From the NCBI GenBank assembly GCA_014872655.1, contig WHHJ01000084.1, positions 1 through 5,612 of the forward strand: a stretch of 5,612 bases of DNA. The letters run 5' to 3'. The translations under genes and the position numbers were made by a program. Below, in pieces: positions 1 to 5,556 of the stretch. The stretch is from Clostridia bacterium (lineage in GTDB: Bacteria; Bacillota; Clostridia; Oscillospirales; UBA644). The stretch's first letter is position 1. Each line of letters begins with the position of its first letter. The notes beneath the pieces are model-generated. The model was not told the origin of the DNA. It was given only the letters and a program-made list of their open reading frames with translations, and searched no databases.

Positions 1-150
1 GTCCATTTCAATGTCCGATCCCATCGTTATCGTTTTATCATTTAAATTTCCCAATCGTTTCAATATAAGAGGGAATTGTTGAGATTGTACAGTGTTTTCC
101 ACCACTATTGTTTTATACTCAGCAGGAAAATTACGTCTTGAGGACGGCAT
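1..150 (-). CDS. 5' part of a divergent gene of uncertain function (runs off left edge)
   Basis: The complementary strand has an ATG at 150-148 followed by 50 uninterrupted codons to the window edge, beginning MPSSRRNFPAEYKTIVVENT. A good ribosome binding site, AAAGGGAG on the minus strand (164-157), lies 6 bases upstream. An in-frame TAA at 171-169 rules out a longer reading frame, so the start is well supported. The fragment has no signal peptide and no membrane segment. The visible part alternates a short hydrophobic strand (TIVVE) with an amphipathic helix (FPLILKRL). This faintly recalls the N-terminus of spore-photoproduct-lyase-like radical SAM proteins, which often read 'VYIE...YPL...IL.RF', but no diagnostic motif such as CxxxCxxC falls inside the window, so this is a guess. 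It is transcribed away from the transporter operon. It could be unrelated or could be a regulator; nothing here decides. Confidence 0.75.
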   Translation of the reverse strand, partial: MPSSRRNFPAEYKTIVVENTVQSQQFPLILKRLGNLNDKTITMGSDIEMD

Positions 151-264
151 AAAAGGCTCCCTTTCAGCTTATACAGCTTTTTCTATCTAATAGATTTGAT
201 TTTTTAAATCATTCACTTTTATTAAAATCACCTTGCATTCCCACAAAAGACGTTCACTAAAAGA

Positions 265-304
265 TGATTGAATTTGAATAAAAATGAATTTATTTGATTG
301 AATT
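265..304. repeat. 10-base direct repeat TGATTGAATT x2
   Basis: TGATTGAATT occurs exactly at 265-274 and 295-304, a period of 30 bases, or roughly three helical turns. In a region this AT-rich the match could be chance. If it is a protein site it would most likely serve the divergent minus-strand gene, whose start is about 115 bases away. Confidence 0.4.
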
Positions 305-418
305 ATTTCTATTACCTCTTCATTAAATCACAAAATCTTGTCATAAGTTTTTCATATTTGAATTTTTCTTTCATTTTTTTTCAAAACGCATATTTATTGT
401 GCAAAACAACTAAAAAGA

Positions 419-432
419 CAATGAAAACATTG
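419..432. promoter_or_regulatory. Small palindrome CAATG-AAAA-CATTG
   Basis: This is a perfect 5-base inverted repeat around an AAAA spacer. It directly abuts and overlaps the next palindrome (430-447), and both have an AAAA core. The pair might be a composite operator. The short arms make the individual site weak evidence. Confidence 0.35.
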
Positions 433-435
433 ACA
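422..435 (+). promoter_or_regulatory. Candidate CcpA catabolite-repression (cre) site
   Basis: TGAAAACATTGACA matches the Bacillus-type cre consensus TGWAANCGNTNWCA at every defined position except one: the central CG reads CA. CcpA with HPr-Ser-P binds such sites in Firmicutes and represses operons for non-preferred carbon sources. That fits a sugar importer. The site lies about 75-90 bases upstream of the candidate promoters, so it would be an upstream rather than an overlapping site. The mismatch falls in the most conserved dinucleotide, which lowers confidence. Confidence 0.4.
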
Positions 436-447
436 TAAAAATGTCAA
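430..447. promoter_or_regulatory. Perfect 18-base palindromic operator candidate
   Basis: TTGACAT-AAAA-ATGTCAA is a perfect 7-base inverted repeat with a 4-base spacer, the geometry expected of a site for a dimeric helix-turn-helix repressor or activator. It overlaps the cre-like site and lies about 165-147 bases upstream of the ATPase start codon. Its TTGACA could also act as a -35 box, but no usable -10 box lies 16-18 bases downstream, so I favour a protein-binding role. The cognate regulator is not in the window. Confidence 0.5.
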
Positions 448-454
448 AAGCAAG

Positions 455-483
455 TTTTGATACCGTAAAAGCATTTTTTGATA
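455..483 (+). promoter_or_regulatory. Direct repeat TTTTGATA with 21-base period
   Basis: TTTTGATA occurs at 455-462 and again at 476-483, exactly 21 bases (two helical turns) apart on the same face of the DNA. AraC/XylS-family activators, which include the rhamnose regulators of enterobacteria, bind directly repeated half-sites with about this spacing just upstream of, or overlapping, the -35 region. The second copy ends 28 bases before the candidate -10 box at 512-517, which itself has no good -35 hexamer. That arrangement is typical of an activator-dependent promoter. The role is inferred; no AraC-type gene is visible. Confidence 0.4.
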
Positions 484-511
484 TTGCCATATTTGCGTTT
501 TTCACGTAGGA

Positions 512-546
512 TATAGTTGTAACACACGACACAATTTGTTTATGAT
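512..546 (+). promoter_or_regulatory. Candidate operon promoter(s), housekeeping sigma type
   Basis: Two overlapping possibilities exist. In one, TATAGT at 512-517 is a 5-of-6 match to the -10 box but has no recognisable -35 box at the right distance, so it would need an activator. In the other, TTGTAA at 517-522 (4 of 6) is followed after 18 bases by TATGAT at 541-546 (5 of 6), which would start transcription near 553 and leave a leader of about 40 bases. I slightly prefer the second on hexamer score. No rho-independent terminator or riboswitch-like fold separates either from the first gene. Confidence 0.45.
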
Positions 547-577
547 TACTTACCAATAGAAAAAAAAGATAAACAAA
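535..577. promoter_or_regulatory. 9-base inverted repeat flanking the leader (TTTGTTTAT / ATAAACAAA)
   Basis: TTTGTTTAT at 535-543 is the exact reverse complement of ATAAACAAA at 569-577, with 25 bases between the arms. The left arm overlaps the candidate -10 box at 541-546. The right arm ends 4 bases before the GGAGGG ribosome binding site (582-587). It could be a split operator for a repressor. If transcription starts upstream of 535, it could instead be an RNA hairpin beside the ribosome binding site. The stem would be mostly A-U pairs and therefore weak as RNA. Confidence 0.4.
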
Positions 578-594
578 CCACGGAGGGACCTATT

Positions 595-2115
595 ATGAGA
601 GATGATTACATACTTGAATTAAAGGATGTAGTTAAAACCTTCGGAGGAGTTACTGCATTAAACCATGTGCAGTTTCAACTAAGAAGAGGAGAAGTTCACG
701 CCCTGATGGGCGAGAACGGCGCCGGAAAATCTACCTTTATAAAAGTAATAACCGGCGTACACCGTCCAGACAGCGGAATCATGTTGTTGGAAGGGGAACA
801 CGTCAGCTTTAAATCAACGGTAGAATCTCAAAAAGCCGGGATTGCTGCGATCTATCAACATGTTACATCCTTTCCTGACCTTTCAGTAACTGAAAACATT
901 TATATGGGGCAGGAAATCACGACTAAACTGGGCACGTATAATTGGAGACAAATGCGAAAACAGGCAAAACACTATCTATCGCAACTCAATCCGGATATCG
1001 ACGTCACGAAACCTATGAGAACATTGTCCGTAGCACAGCAGCAAATGGTTGAAATTGCAAAAGCATTATCACGAGATGCACGAATTTTGATCATGGACGA
1101 GCCGACAGCTTCATTGACAAAACATGAATGCGAAGAACTATATAAAATAGTAGACAAGTTGCGTGACAATGGAGTATCGATTATCTTTATCACCCATAAA
1201 TTTGAAGATATGTACCGTTTAGCAACCAAGGTAACGGTCTTCCGCGATGCCAATTATATTGGTAGTTGGGATGTAGACAAAATTTCAAATGCAAAATTAA
1301 TCAGCGCTATGGTCGGACGCGAATTAGATCAAATGTACCCTACTAAAACATCCACACCGGGCGAAGAAGTTTTACGCGTAGAAAATTTATGCAAAACAGG
1401 TTTTTATAAAGACATTTCTTTTTCTGTTAACCGCGGCGAAATTGTTGCATTGACCGGATTAGTCGGGGCATCCAGAACCGATGTGTGCCAAACACTATTT
1501 GGTATTACAAAGCCGGATTCAGGAAAAATATTCCTGGATGGAAAACCCGTACGCATCAACAATCCGATCAGCGCACTCAAGCACGGAATCGGACTGTTAC
1601 CTGAAGACCGTCAGATTCAAGGGTTGATTTATGAATTGCCTATCTACGAGAATGTTTCAGCTGCAACGATGAAGAAATTTTCTCAAATGGGCATTTTAAA
1701 AGAAAAACAAGAAATGAAAAAAGCAATTGAATTATGCCAGAAAATTCAATTGAAAGCGAAAGACATTGCAGATCCGCCTTCTGCACTTTCCGGTGGAAAC
1801 CAGCAGAAAGTCGTTTTTGCAAAATTATTGAACTGCGACCTAAAGGTTCTTATTCTTGATGAACCTACTAAAGGTATCGACGTAGGCGCAAAATATTCTA
1901 TTTATGAAATCATGAATGAGTTGGCCTGCAACGGATTTGCCATCATTATGGTATCTTCTGAAATGCCCGAAGTTTTAGGTATGGCAGACCGAATCTATGT
2001 CATGAAAACAGGACGTATTACGGCGGAATTTAGTATTGAGGAAGCCACACAGGAAAAAATCCTGGAAGCTGCTCTGACTAAAAAAACGCCGGACAAAGAA
2101 GAGGAGGCGGTATAG
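595..2115 (+). CDS. Sugar ABC importer, fused double ATPase subunit (RbsA/rhamnose type)
   Basis: This 506-residue cytoplasmic protein hydrolyses ATP to power sugar import; its length is typical of RbsA/MglA/LsrA-type subunits, which carry two nucleotide-binding domains in one chain. Domain 1 (about residues 5-240) has a canonical Walker A GENGAGKST at 39-47, Q-loop Gln88, Walker B ILIMDEP at 164-170 and H-loop His201. Its signature is degenerate (LSVAQQQ, 144-150). Domain 2 (about 258-495) is the mirror image: Walker A is degenerate (GLVGASRTD, 288-296, Arg in place of the catalytic Lys), while the signature LSGGNQQK (398-405) and Walker B ILDEPTKGID (420-429) are intact. The usual H-loop His is replaced in VSSEMPE (453-459). 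One composite ATP site should therefore be catalytic and the other not, as is usual in this family. GGAGGG at 582-587 lies 7 bases before the ATG and fixes the start. It is the first gene of the operon. The substrate (rhamnose suggested) is inferred from the binding protein. Confidence 0.95.
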   Translation: MRDDYILELKDVVKTFGGVTALNHVQFQLRRGEVHALMGENGAGKSTFIKVITGVHRPDSGIMLLEGEHVSFKSTVESQKAGIAAIYQHVTSFPDLSVTENIYMGQEITTKLGTYNWRQMRKQAKHYLSQLNPDIDVTKPMRTLSVAQQQMVEIAKALSRDARILIMDEPTASLTKHECEELYKIVDKLRDNGVSIIFITHKFEDMYRLATKVTVFRDANYIGSWDVDKISNAKLISAMVGRELDQMYPTKTSTPGEEVLRVENLCKTGFYKDISFSVNRGEIVALTGLVGASRTDVCQTLFGITKPDSGKIFLDGKPVRINNPISALKHGIGLLPEDRQIQGLIYELPIYENVSAATMKKFSQMGILKEKQEMKKAIELCQKIQLKAKDIADPPSALSGGNQQKVVFAKLLNCDLKVLILDEPTKGIDVGAKYSIYEIMNELACNGFAIIMVSSEMPEVLGMADRIYVMKTGRITAEFSIEEATQEKILEAALTKKTPDKEEEAV

Positions 2116-2116
2116 A

Positions 2117-3139
2117 ATGGGAAGCAAACCAACAAATCAAAGCCCCTTGACAAAAGCTGTAAAAACCGTAACCGGTTACCCTCAGTTCGGATTAATTGTG
2201 GGGCTGATTGCATTACTAATTGTAATGGCTTTTATTACACCGTCATTTTTCAGTTTTGACACGATTGTATCGCAGTTACAAAACAACTCCATCTATGCCA
2301 TTTTGGCAGTTGGCGTTATGATGGTTATTTTAACAGGTGGCATTGACTTATCTATAGGTGCTACACTAGCATTATCCGGAATGACCGTTTCGGTATTGAT
2401 GAATTCTTTTACCGGACTTCCTGTAATTTTATGGATCCTGGTGTCTATAGCCATTGGTGCCGTATGCGGAGCCATTAACGGAATTCTTGTTGGAAAACTG
2501 CGCATCGTACCGTTAATTGCCACACTGGCGACTATGTATATTTTCAGAGGCGCAGCCTTTTTTGTCAGTGGTGGGCAATGGTTTATGTCTCACCAATTCC
2601 CTGCAGATTATCAGGCTGTTACACAAACAAAAATTCTTTCCATCCCATCTTTAATCTGGATTACAGTATTAATTTTTATCTTGGCTGGATTATTCCTGGG
2701 ATATACCAAGCCGGGAAGACGAATCTATGCTATCGGAACCAACCCGGAATCGGCTCGCGTAGCGGGTATCAAAGAAGGAAATGTAAAAATTTTAGCCTAC
2801 ACCCTGTGCGGAGCTTTAGCAGGATTTGCAGGCATGCTGTTCACTTCCAATTTGGCAACTTGCCAACCACAAATTGCAGACGGATATGAGATGACTGCCA
2901 TTGCTATCTGTATTCTGGGCGGAGTCAGCATCGTAGGCGGGAAAGGCCGTATCGACGGTGTTGCGATCGGCGTAATCATGATTTTTGTTATCAACACGTT
3001 CGTCAGCTTAATTCCGGGACTGAGCATCTGGTCGGATGCCATTCAAGGTGCCATCATTGTTGCAGCCGTTATCCTGAATCTGGTAACCGGTAAATTTGCT
3101 GAAAAGAGAGAACTCAAAGAAAGGAGCGCGCTGATATGA
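2117..3139 (+). CDS. Sugar ABC importer permease 1 (BPD_transp_2 / RbsC-like)
   Basis: This 340-residue integral membrane protein forms one half of the translocation channel. Hydrophobic segments run from about residue 23 to 323 and fit the 8-10 helices of the RbsC/LsrC family. It shows the family hallmark GGIDLSIGA at 74-82, followed by CGAINGILVGKLR (117-129), the cytoplasmic coupling-type loop PGRRIYAIGTNPESARVAGI (199-218), and LGGVSIVGGKG (267-277). The N-terminal 20 residues are polar and cytoplasmic; no cleavable signal is seen. Its start lies one base after the ATPase stop, with GGAGG at 2103-2107 located inside the end of the ATPase gene, so translation is probably coupled. Length is normal for the family. 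It is distinct in sequence from the second permease, so the channel is a heterodimer. Confidence 0.94.
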   Translation: MGSKPTNQSPLTKAVKTVTGYPQFGLIVGLIALLIVMAFITPSFFSFDTIVSQLQNNSIYAILAVGVMMVILTGGIDLSIGATLALSGMTVSVLMNSFTGLPVILWILVSIAIGAVCGAINGILVGKLRIVPLIATLATMYIFRGAAFFVSGGQWFMSHQFPADYQAVTQTKILSIPSLIWITVLIFILAGLFLGYTKPGRRIYAIGTNPESARVAGIKEGNVKILAYTLCGALAGFAGMLFTSNLATCQPQIADGYEMTAIAICILGGVSIVGGKGRIDGVAIGVIMIFVINTFVSLIPGLSIWSDAIQGAIIVAAVILNLVTGKFAEKRELKERSALI

Positions 3140-4392
3140 CATCTCCGACACCGAAAGACCTCACTGTAAAAAACAAGTTCAGCCTTTCCAAATTTCTTGT
3201 AAAATGGGAAATGATTCTTGTTTACATCTTTATTATCATCAACATCGCGCTTTATATAGGAAATCCTCAGACATACAATATTACAACCATACAATGGACC
3301 GTCCAGTTAATTATGAGCAAAGCCTTTATGGTCTTTGGCATTGTATTGGTTTTAATCCTCGGTGACATAGACGTCTCCATTGCCTCAATTATGGCCATGA
3401 GCGCCATGTGTATGGGACTACTTGGCAATGCAGGACTTCCCTGGCCTGTTGTTTTATTGGGCGGATTGCTGGCAGGAGCCGTATGCGGCGCCATTAACGG
3501 ATTTTTAATTGCCAGATTAAAAATGTCGGCAGTTATCGTTACCATTTCAACTTCTTTGTTATTCCGAGGAATTGTTAAAATCGTTATTGACAAAGTAGAA
3601 GGCAAAAAGCTATCTACTTATCCCAGTTGGTTTAAAACAGCCGGCAACGGATTTATCTTTGATATGATTCCCATATCTCTTGCTTGCTTCTTGTTGTTTG
3701 GCATTATCTTTATTGTTCTGCTGCACAAATCCCGGTTTGGACGCAAGCTGTACATGATCGGAAACAGTTACACCGCTTCCGAATATTCCGGAATCAACGT
3801 TGTGAACACAAAGTTTTTAGTATTTGTGATTGCCGGAGTTATGGCAGCAATCTGTGCCGTATTTTATTTAGGTTATAACGGCAACCAAATGAACTCCTCT
3901 ATCGGAAAAGGATATGAACTGGATGTCATCGCTATTGCAGCTTTAGGCGGCGTTTCTCCTGCAGGAGGAAAAGGAAAAATGTACGGACCCATTATTGCTA
4001 CGTTCATCATGGCATTTTTGGACAGAGCACAGGGCTTGCTTGGCATCGATGAAAATGCTAAAAAAGTTGTTACCGGCGTTATCCTGATCATAGCCGTTAT
4101 CATCCCCTTAATCAACAAAGGCTTATTAGATGAAATAAAATTGCGCACAGTTTATCGTGGAAACAAGAATATTCAAGCCCTTACGGTAAATCATAAAAAT
4201 GAAATTCGCGAGTTAGAAAAAGAAAAAGGCTTATTACTGCGTTCTTCTGATCATAAAAAAGAAGAAGCTGCCCAAAAGATCGCCCAGATCGAAAAACAAA
4301 TTGAAGAGAAAAATTTGGCATACGCGGCTAAGCTTAAACAGCTTAATCTGGAAGCTGCTCAGGCAAGGCACAAGCGTGTTCCAAATAAATAA
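3136..4392 (+). CDS. Sugar ABC importer permease 2 with long C-terminal coiled-coil tail
   Basis: This second channel subunit is 418 residues long, against roughly 320-340 usual for the family. The membrane core (about 25-330) is a clear BPD_transp_2 permease: GDIDVSIAS at 76-84 (the first Gly-Gly of the usual motif is Gly-Asp here), CGAINGFLIARLK (117-129), the cytoplasmic loop SRFGRKLYMIGNSYTASEYSGI (about 199-220), and LGGVSPAGGKG (270-280). After the last helix (about 311-330, ending INKGLL) come about 88 mostly charged residues with no hydrophobic segment. Residues about 352-412 are rich in Lys, Glu, Gln and Ala with regularly spaced Leu/Ile and look like a helical coiled coil, on the cytoplasmic side by the positive-inside pattern. 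The gene overlaps its upstream neighbour by ATGA (3136-3139), with AAGGAG at 3121-3126 as ribosome binding site, indicating translational coupling. The reading frame is continuous through the tail, so it is not an obvious frameshift product. Confidence 0.93.
   Translation: MTSPTPKDLTVKNKFSLSKFLVKWEMILVYIFIIINIALYIGNPQTYNITTIQWTVQLIMSKAFMVFGIVLVLILGDIDVSIASIMAMSAMCMGLLGNAGLPWPVVLLGGLLAGAVCGAINGFLIARLKMSAVIVTISTSLLFRGIVKIVIDKVEGKKLSTYPSWFKTAGNGFIFDMIPISLACFLLFGIIFIVLLHKSRFGRKLYMIGNSYTASEYSGINVVNTKFLVFVIAGVMAAICAVFYLGYNGNQMNSSIGKGYELDVIAIAALGGVSPAGGKGKMYGPIIATFIMAFLDRAQGLLGIDENAKKVVTGVILIIAVIIPLINKGLLDEIKLRTVYRGNKNIQALTVNHKNEIRELEKEKGLLLRSSDHKKEEAAQKIAQIEKQIEEKNLAYAAKLKQLNLEAAQARHKRVPNK
4126..4389 (+). 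other. Unusual cytoplasmic coiled-coil extension of permease 2
   Basis: This stretch encodes residues about 331-418 of the second permease. Charged runs such as ELEKEKG, DHKKEEAAQK and IEKQIEEKN dominate, with Ile/Leu/Ala at heptad-like positions and no predicted membrane segment. It ends in a basic patch (ARHKRVPNK). I recognise no enzymatic domain. It could dimerise, contact the ATPase, or recruit a cytoplasmic partner; all three are inferences. Confidence 0.7.
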
Positions 4393-4406
4393 ATATTTTT
4401 TACAAT

Positions 4407-4412
4407 GGAGGG
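4407..4412 (+). promoter_or_regulatory. Ribosome binding site that sets the binding-protein start
   Basis: GGAGGG at 4407-4412 lies 7 bases before the ATG at 4420. An in-frame ATG at 4405 exists, but this ribosome binding site overlaps and follows it, and the five extra residues (MEGKP) would spoil the signal peptide, so 4420 is the real start. Confidence 0.88.
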
Positions 4413-4419
4413 AAAACCG

Positions 4420-5556
4420 ATGAAAAAACTTATTGCACTGTTCCTGTCCGCAGTTCTGTGCGCAGGATTGTTGGCCGGATGTACCGGATCAACGCAAACA
4501 GGAGGAGACGATTCTCTTGCAGGCAAGCACGTGTTCATGTTTAAATCCACCGGTAATACATTTGGCGATTTAATGTATCAGGGATTTAAACAATACATGG
4601 AGTCTCAAGGACAACAAACCGTGTACAAGAGCCCGTCTGAAACAACCGTTGAGGCACAAGTAAAACTGATTGAAGAATTGATTATTCAAAAAGTTGCCTC
4701 TATCACCATCTCTACAAATGGAGACGCCGGATATGACACCGTACTTGAAAAAGCAAAGAACGCAGGCATTAAAGTTATTTCCGTCGACTCTAAAGTAGAC
4801 AAAGATTATCGTATCACGCATATCGATCCGACAAGCCAGGCAGGTATTGGCCAGTCCTTGGTTCAGGCCGCAACGCTGATCGCATTAGGAAAAGACTATC
4901 CGACCGATACAACACTAAAAGAAGCAACGGATGCCGCTTTGGCAGAATACTCCGGTGAAGTTATTAATCTGGGCGTTTTATCTGCATCGATCGATACTCC
5001 TGTACAAAATGGCTGGATCGACCAAATGAAAAAAGAATTAACACGGGATGTTTATCAAGGTAAAGTAAATCCCGAATTGGATATTAAATACGGTAATGAC
5101 GACTTAACCATCAGCACCACGCAAGCTAATGCATTTATTGCAGAAGACAAAGTGGACGTAATCATTTCCCCGACCACGATCGGTGTTGCAGCTGCTGGTC
5201 AAGCACTGAAATCTTCTAATTCCTCTATCAAGTTGACAGGCCTTGGGCTTCCGAGCGAAATGAAAGGATTTATGCCAAACCAGGCATCGGATAATGCATT
5301 TGATTATGTTTGTCCGTATATGATGCTTTGGGATGTTATCGATCTCGGATACGTATCCGGTGTTGCAGCTCTGGCAGCTTGTGAAGGAAAATATGACGGA
5401 TCTATCGGAGCAGAAATTACGGTTCCTGCATACGGAGAATACGAAGAAAGAACTTTAACCACCACCGAACATGAAGACGGCGGAACAACGATTGTAATCG
5501 GAGATCCGTACGCATTCTATAAAGATAACATGGCAAGTTGGGTTGACGTTCTGTAA
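4420..5556 (+). CDS. rhaS: Lipoprotein sugar-binding protein of the ABC importer (RhaS-like, rhamnose group)
   Basis: This 378-residue extracytoplasmic solute-binding protein delivers ligand to the two permeases. It starts MKKLIALFLSAVLCAGLLAGC, a lipoprotein signal peptide with lipobox LAGC. Cys21 would be lipidated and anchor the protein to the outer face of the membrane, as in Gram-positives. The mature part is a periplasmic-binding-protein type 1 (ribose/LsrB/RhaS) fold: strand VFMFKSTGNTFGD (38-50), EAQVKLIEELIIQKVASITIS (about 78-98), GIKVISVDS (116-124), VQNGWIDQM (195-203), SPTTIGVAAAG (250-260), TGLGLPSEM (273-281) and WDVIDLGY (304-311). From family knowledge, the PTT.G.AAA and TGLGLPSEM segments are typical of clostridial rhamnose-binding RhaS proteins rather than AI-2-binding LsrB. 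Two pocket-region positions differ from the RhaS pattern I remember (see findings), so the exact sugar is uncertain. It is the last visible gene of the operon, 27 bases after permease 2. The symbol follows rhizobial rhaS (binding protein), not the E. coli regulator of the same name. Confidence 0.85.
   Translation: MKKLIALFLSAVLCAGLLAGCTGSTQTGGDDSLAGKHVFMFKSTGNTFGDLMYQGFKQYMESQGQQTVYKSPSETTVEAQVKLIEELIIQKVASITISTNGDAGYDTVLEKAKNAGIKVISVDSKVDKDYRITHIDPTSQAGIGQSLVQAATLIALGKDYPTDTTLKEATDAALAEYSGEVINLGVLSASIDTPVQNGWIDQMKKELTRDVYQGKVNPELDIKYGNDDLTISTTQANAFIAEDKVDVIISPTTIGVAAAGQALKSSNSSIKLTGLGLPSEMKGFMPNQASDNAFDYVCPYMMLWDVIDLGYVSGVAALAACEGKYDGSIGAEITVPAYGEYEERTLTTTEHEDGGTTIVIGDPYAFYKDNMASWVDVL

Larger units (their letters stand above)
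151..594. other. AT-rich divergent intergenic/regulatory region
   Basis: This 444-base gap lies between the divergent gene and the transporter operon. It has no supportable coding region on either strand. It is much more AT-rich than the flanking genes and has many A and T tracts (for example 363-381), which could act as curved DNA or UP-like elements. The half nearest the operon (about 419-577) is dense in inverted and direct repeats, annotated separately. The half nearest the minus-strand gene (151-418) shows only a 10-base direct repeat and no convincing promoter for that gene. Confidence 0.8.

Noticed and set aside
168..173. Minus-strand TATAAG as the -10 box of the divergent gene
   Set aside because: Transcription from it would start inside that gene's ribosome binding site (164-157), and no -35 hexamer is seen at the right distance.
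430..461. TTGACA at 430-435 as the -35 box of a promoter
   Set aside because: No acceptable -10 hexamer lies 16-18 bases downstream; the best (TTTGAT, 456-461) is 20 bases away and matches poorly. The hexamer is better explained as an arm of the palindrome.
2168..2179. 12-base perfect palindrome GTAACCGGTTAC, sharing CGGTTACCC with the window's right end
   Set aside because: It lies inside permease 1 and encodes ordinary residues (V-T-G-Y). A similar string recurs where Val-Thr-Gly is encoded near 3080, so chance and codon choice explain it.
2578..2889. Overlapping open frames on both strands inside the four genes, such as this 103-codon plus-strand frame
   Set aside because: They lie wholly within strongly supported genes, lack ribosome binding sites, and their translations look like frame-shifted membrane protein. 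They are shadows, not genes.
4405..4419. Earlier in-frame ATG for the binding protein at 4405
   Set aside because: The ribosome binding site GGAGGG (4407-4412) overlaps this codon, and the extra residues MEGKP would precede a textbook MKK lipoprotein signal. The start at 4420 is clearly better.
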